DNA from: Bacteroidota bacterium
GTDB lineage: Bacteria; Bacteroidota; Rhodothermia; Rhodothermales; UBA10348
Reading direction: 5' to 3'
Assembly (NCBI GenBank): GCA_004356385.1
Contig: SMXL01000109.1
Coordinates: 1-5,793 of the forward strand
Length of the DNA: 5,793 nucleotides
Below are positions 1 to 4,347 of this stretch, one piece after another; position 1 is the first letter of the stretch; every line of letters starts with the position of its first letter. A program made the position numbers and the translations under genes. The notes under the pieces are model-generated. The model was not told the DNA's origin. It ran no database searches and was given only the letters and a program-made list of their open reading frames with translations.

Positions 1-385
1 ATTCCGTCACGTTCATCAACAGGATATACGTGCCTGCAAGAACGGCAGTTATCAGAATCGCCTGATTTCCCAAGAACAGCTCGATGACCACACCTATGGC
101 GATCGCAAGCACCGAAGCAGAAAACCGATACGGTAAAAAATTCGAAAAGAAGAGTGTGGATTTTTCAGTATTGCGGGCGACCTCTCGTATCGAATAAGGA
201 GACGTTCCAAATGTGAGAATACCGTCGACAATTCCCATCAGAGCGAGCGTCGCCGTCATTAGCCCGTACTCCCTGAGTCCTATGAAACGAATGCACACGT
301 AGGTGATAAAGACAAACCAGATCGGTTTGACTAGAAAATTCCCGAACGTCAGCCAGGTAAGATTTTTTACAATCTTATGGTCCAT
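1..385 (-). CDS. Wzx-type oligosaccharide flippase, N-terminal part (runs off window)
   Basis: This gives the first 128 residues of a polysaccharide transporter of the MOP (MATE-like) flippase superfamily, which moves undecaprenyl-linked oligosaccharides across the inner membrane. I translated it by hand from ATG at 385. Residues about 11-35 form a first membrane segment. They lead into RFIGLREYGL, a close match to the R-[YF]-[LI]-G-x-x-x-[YF]-G signature after helix 1 of these proteins. A second helix follows (about 41-60), then SIREVAR, also typical. A third and a fourth helix lie near 89-106 and 109-125. Family members usually have 400-500 residues, so about three quarters is outside the window. 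The start lies 13 bp after the stop of the upstream glycosyltransferase, implying one operon; the ribosome site (GAGACGG) is weak. The family call is firm; the exact substrate cannot be inferred. Confidence 0.85.
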   Translation of the reverse strand, partial: MDHKIVKNLTWLTFGNFLVKPIWFVFITYVCIRFIGLREYGLMTATLALMGIVDGILTFGTSPYSIREVARNTEKSTLFFSNFLPYRFSASVLAIAIGVVIELFLGNQAILITAVLAGTYILLMNVTE

Positions 386-398
386 AGACCGTCTCGTT

Positions 399-1511
399 TC
401 AAATCTTGGGGTGTATGGAATTGACTAGTGTCACCCATTTCTCTCGAATGGCATCCGGATGATAGCGCTCCACAAATCGCCGTCGTGCGTTTCGAGAACA
501 GGTTAACCATGTCTGATTGTCCGAGCACTGGCGAACGGCAGCAGCTATTGCGCCTGGATGCTGCGCGGGCACGACGAATCCTTCTATGCCGTCTCGTACC
601 ATATTTGGTATTCCCGCGTTGTTGGTTGTGACGATCGGCAAACCGGCTGACATCGCCTCTATGAGGCAGAGCGGCTGCGCTTCATGCGAATAAAACGATG
701 GAAATACAAATACGTCGGCACTTAGATAGAACTGCTTCAGGGTGGCTCGGTCTTCAATGAGTCCATGATGGTGAATCGTCGGAGCCAATCCATAAGATTC
801 GACCAGTTGGTCGAATTCCCTCTTATCTGTTTCCGAGATCCATCGCCCAACGAAATCAATTCGAATATCAAGTCCCTGGTCAGTAAGAAGCTTTCCCGCC
901 CGGAGAACGTCCAAATATCCCTTATCTTTAATCATGTTACTCAGAAACAGCATTCTGAGTGACCCATCCTTCCGAATCGTCGGCTTTTTCTGTACTTCTT
1001 CGTTCGAACAAAGAAGACCCGGATCGACCGAGTTGGCAATAACCGATCTTTTGTCTGACGGGATCCACTCGGCGCATGCATTCGAGAGCAGCTCGTCCGT
1101 GAACACGAAATGAGAGATTTGGCGAACCATTCGCCGGGCAGAGGCCTTCGTTAAAGGAGATTGAAAAACGTTTGCAAACGAACCCCAGTGAATGACTGCG
1201 ATGGTACGATGTCCCTTCAAATGTGGCAGAACTGTAAGCCTGTCTCGGAAGTGACCGGTGACCTGAGGTGAAATAGATTGCCAGACGATGCATTGTTCCT
1301 CTGATCCCGAGATCTCAATCCGAAGCTTATTTCCTGACTCACGATAACTCGCGAACTTTTGACGCGCGCCCGCTTCCGATGGAACCGAAGAGTCGATCCG
1401 AGTGAAGGCATATTCGGAACCAAGCATGGTGACGAATCGCTCGGTCGACAAAGACTGTCCATCCGTCGGAGGCGGAAAACGACCGAATACGATGACGCGA
1501 GGTTTAGACAT
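399..1511 (-). CDS. Family 4 glycosyltransferase (GT-B fold)
   Basis: This 370-residue cytoplasmic or membrane-associated retaining glycosyltransferase probably adds one sugar to a lipid-linked polysaccharide unit. The N-terminal domain opens with beta strand VIVFGRFPPPTDGQS (about 6-20), whose proline/glycine-rich loop is typical of GT4 acceptor domains. The C-terminal nucleotide-sugar domain starts near residue 186 (MLFLSNMIKDKGY). Its EX7E motif is intact: E277 and E285 in HEAQPLCLIEAMSAGLP, followed by the usual GIPNMV and DGIEGF stretch at 300-312. Length is normal for GT4. The ATG at 1511 is the furthest-upstream start, because an in-frame TGA lies two codons before it; no clear Shine-Dalgarno is visible. 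It is followed 13 bp later by the flippase and diverges from another glycosyltransferase at 1641. Donor sugar and linkage cannot be read from the sequence. Confidence 0.9.
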   Translation of the reverse strand: MSKPRVIVFGRFPPPTDGQSLSTERFVTMLGSEYAFTRIDSSVPSEAGARQKFASYRESGNKLRIEISGSEEQCIVWQSISPQVTGHFRDRLTVLPHLKGHRTIAVIHWGSFANVFQSPLTKASARRMVRQISHFVFTDELLSNACAEWIPSDKRSVIANSVDPGLLCSNEEVQKKPTIRKDGSLRMLFLSNMIKDKGYLDVLRAGKLLTDQGLDIRIDFVGRWISETDKREFDQLVESYGLAPTIHHHGLIEDRATLKQFYLSADVFVFPSFYSHEAQPLCLIEAMSAGLPIVTTNNAGIPNMVRDGIEGFVVPAQHPGAIAAAVRQCSDNQTWLTCSRNARRRFVERYHPDAIREKWVTLVNSIHPKI

Positions 1512-1577
1512 CTTCGATCATCGTCGCTGTGAAAAGCAATCTGCGGGCGCTGGTGGAGTCAGTCAAACGTGCAATCT

Positions 1578-1594
1578 CAATATATCCGATATTG
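1578..1594. repeat. Short inverted repeat in the divergent promoter region
   Basis: CAATAT (1578-1583) and ATATTG (1589-1594) are perfect 6-bp inverted arms around a 5-nt spacer (ATCCG). The left arm covers the -10 of the candidate leftward promoter, and the whole element lies between the two divergent genes, where an operator shared by both would sit. Six-base arms rich in A and T occur often by chance, so a regulatory role is only a suggestion. Confidence 0.3.
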
Positions 1595-1607
1595 GAACGT
1601 ATGATAA
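1579..1607 (-). promoter_or_regulatory. Candidate promoter for the leftward glycosyltransferase-flippase operon
   Basis: On the minus strand, TTATCA (1607-1602, 4 of 6 matches to TTGACA) is separated by 17 nt from TATATT (1584-1579, 5 of 6 matches to TATAAT). Transcription would start near 1572, about 60 nt before the ATG at 1511. It lies in the only gap (1512-1640) between the two divergent glycosyltransferase genes. On the plus strand, TATGAT at 1600-1605 could be a -10 element for the rightward gene, but it has no good -35. These calls are consensus matches by eye, and the organism's sigma-factor preference is unknown. Confidence 0.3.
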
Positions 1608-1640
1608 GACGTTCGCGGCATCTGGCACAATGAACAAAAA

Positions 1641-2804
1641 ATGACGACGGAAGGTAAAGTTCTTTATGTGACTCGATACGTCCCGGCCTATCGAATCCCG
1701 GTACTCAACCAGTTGAATGAAGCTTTGGGCGGAAACCTGGTCGTCTGCGCCGGCGAGCCCCCACACGGATCGTCTGTACTGAAATCTTCCGAGTCTCAGA
1801 CGGAGCTATTTGAGCGAATTCAACTGAAAAACCGCTTTTGGTGGGGCGACAGGGTTCATTTTCAAAATTACAACGCGATTTTTAAACGCTACCCCCGACC
1901 ACGGGCCTTGCTGGCAGAAGATTCACCGCGATCGATTTCGCTCCCCTTCCTCCTTCGTAAAGCTAGGGCTAGCGGAGCAGGACGTGTCTTGTGGGGAATT
2001 TTCTATTCCGTTCACCGACCGTTCTCGGCCCGGCACCCGTTGCAGGCTTACCGGCTGCGTATGGCGCGTCGAGTAGAGGCTTGCGCCTGTTATACTAAAA
2101 GTGTTCGAGATCGATTGTCGAAATACGTGGATCCATCGCGGCTATTTCTTGCCCAGAATACACTGGACACCCGGAAGCTGTTTGCTCTCAGACAGGTATT
2201 GGAGAGCGAAGGACGAGCAGCGATCCGGGAACGACTGGGCGTAAACAAGGGCGACGTGGTCCTTGTATTCGTTGGACAACTTATACGCCGGAAAGGAACA
2301 CGGGAATTGTTGGACGTTTTTTTACGAATCCAGTCTGATACCAACGCGTCGCTGTTGATTATAGGCGATGGTCCCGACCGCGATCCAATGAGTGAAATCG
2401 TGAGCCAGAAGGAATTGAGAAACGTTCATTTTCTTGGGGCTCTCTCGCTTCTGGAGGATTCGTGTCCGTATGTCTACGCGGCTGATGTGACGGTCATACC
2501 CGGTTACGTTGGACTGGTGGCCAACCATTCGTTCGGGCTGGGTGTGCCTCTAGTGACGATGGAAGCTCCTGGAGATTCGCCGTTTCACGGACCCGAAGTT
2601 GAGTCCGTCATCGACGGTGAAAATGGATTCATCACGAAGCGCACCATTTCCTCGCTCGAATCCGGTATTCGACGCGTTATGAAAAACCGGAACGTTTTTT
2701 CCGAAAATGCCCTTCGATGTGCCGAGCAGCACCTGACCTCAGAGGGAATGGTTCAGGGGCTCGTCGACGCCATCGAATTCGTTTCTCCCAATCGCCAGAA
2801 ATGA
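1641..2804 (+). CDS. Glycosyltransferase, GT4-like fold, with atypical EX7E region
   Basis: This 387-residue GT-B glycosyltransferase is likely involved in assembling the same surface glycan as its neighbours. The N-terminal domain starts with KVLYVTRYVPAYRIPVLNQL (6-25), a common opening in GT4 enzymes. The nucleotide-sugar domain begins near 206 (VLVFVGQLIRRKGTRELL). SLLIIGDGPDRD (237-248), VHFLGAL (262-268) and YVYAADVTVIPGYVGL (277-292) are standard landmarks. The usual EX7E pair is absent: the aligned positions are G288 and H296 in PGYVGLVANHSFGLGVPLV. Related bacterial enzymes with a PGxVGLxxxHxFxxGxP pattern exist, so this is probably a subgroup trait, not decay. The rest of the domain (DGENGF, 325-330) is intact. 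The ATG has no visible Shine-Dalgarno; it is preceded by a 4-codon out-of-frame ORF (1630-1644) overlapping as ATGA. The small membrane methyltransferase follows on the same strand. Confidence 0.85.
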   Translation: MTTEGKVLYVTRYVPAYRIPVLNQLNEALGGNLVVCAGEPPHGSSVLKSSESQTELFERIQLKNRFWWGDRVHFQNYNAIFKRYPRPRALLAEDSPRSISLPFLLRKARASGAGRVLWGIFYSVHRPFSARHPLQAYRLRMARRVEACACYTKSVRDRLSKYVDPSRLFLAQNTLDTRKLFALRQVLESEGRAAIRERLGVNKGDVVLVFVGQLIRRKGTRELLDVFLRIQSDTNASLLIIGDGPDRDPMSEIVSQKELRNVHFLGALSLLEDSCPYVYAADVTVIPGYVGLVANHSFGLGVPLVTMEAPGDSPFHGPEVESVIDGENGFITKRTISSLESGIRRVMKNRNVFSENALRCAEQHLTSEGMVQGLVDAIEFVSPNRQK

Positions 2805-2856
2805 ATTGGGATCATGTCAGAAGCCAATACGTGTGCCGTTTGAACGCGAGTTGACC

Positions 2857-3450
2857 ATGCAACCCGAGCAATTATTCAGAATAGCCCTCATCCTCATCCT
2901 GGTCTCGATGGCTGGAATCTCGGGGACGTTCCGGTCGAGGGCGCGTCGCGACTCGGGAACGATCGAGCGTTCGAAAGAGGGATGGAAGATGGGTGCGATG
3001 CGACTGATTTTCGCCTTGCTTCTCTACCTTCCGATCTTCACCTACATGATCAATCCGACCTGGATGGATTGGTCCAGGATCGTCTTGCCAGATTGGCTCC
3101 GCTGGACAGGGCTCGGAATCGGAATCATCGTGGTCCCGCTCATCTACAAGGTATTCAGCACCATCGGTGCCAACATATCCGAGACCATCCTCACGAAAGA
3201 TTCTCACCAACTGGTCACGACCGGAATCTACACACGCATACGTCATCCGCTTTACATGGTGGCCGGTCTCAGCCTGGTGTCGTTCAGTCTACTTGCAGCG
3301 AATTGGTTCGTCTCGGCGATGTCGACGATCTCAATCGTGTTGATCGTAATGGTTGTGGTTCCGAAGGAGGAAGATCAGTTAATTCTGAAATTTGGAGACG
3401 ATTATCGGGACTATCAGAAGCGGTCGGGAAAAGTGTGGCTCCGGTTCTAA
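2857..3450 (+). CDS. ICMT/PEMT-like membrane methyltransferase
   Basis: This is an integral membrane protein of the isoprenylcysteine carboxyl methyltransferase (ICMT)-like family, whose members use S-adenosylmethionine to methylate lipid-like or small substrates at the membrane. Counting from ATG 2857 it has 197 residues. Hydrophobic segments lie near 5-23, 44-64, 79-99 and, as a probable two-pass hairpin, 133-169. The C-terminal signature is clear: G123-x-Y125 then RHPLY (129-133), followed by EE (171-172) and FGDDYRDY (179-186), matching the GxYxxxRHPxY...EE...FGxxYxxY pattern. The frame is open back to a TTG at 2806, but the ATG at 2857 lies right before the first hydrophobic helix and is preferred; GTG 2833 and TTG 2851 are alternatives. 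It sits 52 bp after the glycosyltransferase on the same strand, so co-transcription is likely. Many bacterial members have unknown substrates, and a role in glycan or lipid-carrier modification is only inferred from position. Confidence 0.82.
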   Translation: MQPEQLFRIALILILVSMAGISGTFRSRARRDSGTIERSKEGWKMGAMRLIFALLLYLPIFTYMINPTWMDWSRIVLPDWLRWTGLGIGIIVVPLIYKVFSTIGANISETILTKDSHQLVTTGIYTRIRHPLYMVAGLSLVSFSLLAANWFVSAMSTISIVLIVMVVVPKEEDQLILKFGDDYRDYQKRSGKVWLRF

Positions 3451-3464
3451 TTCCTAACCAGCTA
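3436..3464. terminator. Weak hairpin across the convergent stop codons
   Basis: TGGCT (3436-3440) and GGTT (3443-3446) can pair with AGCTA (3460-3464) and AACC (3456-3459) around a 9-nt loop. The stem has nine pairs including one G-T wobble, and a 2-nt CC bulge. It spans both stop codons (TAA 3448-3450 plus strand, TAG 3456-3454 minus strand). There is no T run after it on the plus strand and only TTTT several bases later on the minus strand, so it is at best a weak bidirectional terminator. No better terminator is visible between these genes. Confidence 0.22.
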
Positions 3465-4182
3465 TGAACAAATCCGGTATGATCGAGCCTGGGTGGTATA
3501 CAAATCCAAACTCTTCCGCGTTTTTGGAAACCGAAAACAGTTTGTATCCCATACTCTTGAGTTGTTTGAGCGATCGTCGGGTGGTCTTCAACCCGACTCC
3601 AGGAAATCGATGATGAAATTCTACCAAGAGCTGCTGCGGGCGAATATCCGAACGAGCTAGCGAATCGATCACCTGATACTCCGTTCCTTCTATATCCATT
3701 TTCAAGAGGTTGATCTGCGAATGGCCCAGCTCGTTTAGAATGGTCGAGAGCTGTTTAACAGGTACGCTGAAAGATTGGTCTTCCGTTTCCGGCCGATCTA
3801 GGGTTGTGTGAGAAATGTGCTCCGGATTTTTAGGTGGCCTGAACATGACTTCACCATCGACATCAGAGAGACCAAACTCGTGGAACACCATTCGATCGGA
3901 AATGGATTGTTTTCGGACCCAGTCGATCGAGTCCGGTGTGGGATCGAAAGCGTGCACGGTGAGACCGAAACGATCGATTAATGCCAGATCGAAAGAGATA
4001 TCGTTGCCGACCCCAAAGGAATAGACAATCGACTCGCTGCTCAGACTCTCTGCAATAATCGACCATCCGCCATACTCAGAACCGAGACGTATTGTCCGGA
4101 AATGAACCTGCACCCGCGGAAAGAAGTCCTTCCCCATCCCCGCCCGCAAGAGTCGCTTCAACCGGCGTAGTAAGTCATTCAC
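3454..4182 (-). CDS. FkbM family SAM-dependent methyltransferase
   Basis: This 242-residue soluble Rossmann-fold methyltransferase is of the FkbM type (Methyltransf_21), a family that mostly O-methylates hydroxyl groups on sugars and natural products. The SAM-binding glycine motif is VYSFGVGNDISFD (53-65), and the acidic end of strand 2 is D80 in VHAFDPTP. The family hallmark LLKMDIEGTEYQVI lies at 159-172 (D163, E165), then LLVEFHHRF (185-193) and the C-terminal GYKLFSVS (212-219). Length is typical and nothing is broken. The start is GTG at 4182, chosen because AAAGGA lies 7 nt upstream; the nearby ATG at 4178 is out of frame. The gene converges on the ICMT-like gene with 3 bp between stops and diverges from the M20 hydrolase. 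In this setting it most likely methylates a sugar of the surface glycan, but the acceptor is not readable. Confidence 0.9.
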   Translation of the reverse strand: MNDLLRRLKRLLRAGMGKDFFPRVQVHFRTIRLGSEYGGWSIIAESLSSESIVYSFGVGNDISFDLALIDRFGLTVHAFDPTPDSIDWVRKQSISDRMVFHEFGLSDVDGEVMFRPPKNPEHISHTTLDRPETEDQSFSVPVKQLSTILNELGHSQINLLKMDIEGTEYQVIDSLARSDIRPQQLLVEFHHRFPGVGLKTTRRSLKQLKSMGYKLFSVSKNAEEFGFVYHPGSIIPDLFIAG

Positions 4183-4189
4183 AGCCTTG

Positions 4190-4195
4190 TCCTTT
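4190..4195 (-). promoter_or_regulatory. Ribosome binding site that fixes the GTG start of the FkbM gene
   Basis: On the minus strand AAAGGA (4195-4190) precedes GTG 4182 by 7 nt, within a purine-rich stretch (GAGAGAAAGGA). It is the clearest Shine-Dalgarno sequence found in the window; the other genes have weak or no such sites. It supports GTG as the true start. Confidence 0.6.
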
Positions 4196-4260
4196 CTCTC
4201 CGCGATGTGTGATTCCGTTCCTAATCGTAACCAAGCTAAACCGCCGACAGGCTGTATTCA

Positions 4261-4278
4261 ATGTCGAATGGCCGACAT
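4261..4278. repeat. Inverted repeat, possible operator upstream of the M20 hydrolase
   Basis: ATGTCG (4261-4266) and CGACAT (4273-4278) are perfect 6-bp inverted arms separated by AATGGC. The element ends 4 bp before the TG of a candidate extended -10 promoter and covers where its -35 would lie. A regulator bound here could block transcription of the rightward gene. It also lies about 80 bp upstream of the divergent FkbM start. No regulator gene is present in the window, so this rests on symmetry and position only. Confidence 0.35.
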
Positions 4279-4282
4279 GTTA

Positions 4283-4291
4283 TGGTATATT
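4283..4291 (+). promoter_or_regulatory. Candidate extended -10 promoter for the M20 hydrolase
   Basis: TGGTATATT has the TG-n extension followed by TATATT (4286-4291, 5 of 6 matches to TATAAT). No convincing -35 hexamer lies 16-18 nt upstream, as is common for extended -10 promoters. Transcription would begin near 4298 and give a leader of about 50 nt that consists almost wholly of the CCACCGAT repeats. The match is by eye. Confidence 0.35.
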
Positions 4292-4297
4292 AATCGC

Positions 4298-4339
4298 CCC
4301 ACCGATCCATCGATTTGCCAACCCACCGATCCACCGATT
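4298..4339 (+). repeat. Two-copy direct repeat (period 24) of CCACCGAT octamers
   Basis: An 18-bp sequence at 4298-4315 recurs at 4322-4339 with one mismatch (T4310 against C4334), giving a period of 24 bp. Each copy holds two octamers in a row: CCACCGAT and CCATCGAT at 4299-4314, then CCACCGAT twice at 4323-4338, with TTGCCAAC between copies. The block lies between the candidate promoter and the ATG of the M20 hydrolase, and no Shine-Dalgarno is visible after it. It could be a leader element, a repeat-expansion tract, or a protein-binding array. It is too short and has no proper spacers to be a CRISPR array. Confidence 0.7.
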
Positions 4340-4347
4340 CACCCGCG

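Noticed and set aside
99..106. GCGATCGC as evidence for a cyanobacterium (HIP1)
   Set aside because: Only one full octamer occurs in 5.8 kb; the rest of the excess is limited to the inner CGATCG.
1402..1644. 80-codon plus-strand open frame across the divergent region
   Set aside because: Most of it is antisense to the clear GT4 gene, the translation has no recognisable features, and it has no ribosome site.
2806..2856. N-terminal extension of the ICMT-like gene from TTG 2806
   Set aside because: The added 17 residues are polar, have no good ribosome site, and would start one base after the glycosyltransferase stop; ATG 2857 stands directly before the first membrane helix.
2872..3246. 124-codon minus-strand frame
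   Set aside because: Antisense to the ICMT-like gene; composition dominated by Arg, Asp and Pro, as expected of a shadow frame.
2982..3467. 161-codon plus-strand frame
   Set aside because: It is a shifted shadow of the ICMT-like gene, with a low-complexity, His/Arg/Asp-rich translation lacking domain features.
4298..4339. Possible CRISPR array
   Set aside because: Only two copies, a 6-nt gap between 18-bp repeats, no unique spacers of normal length and no cas genes.
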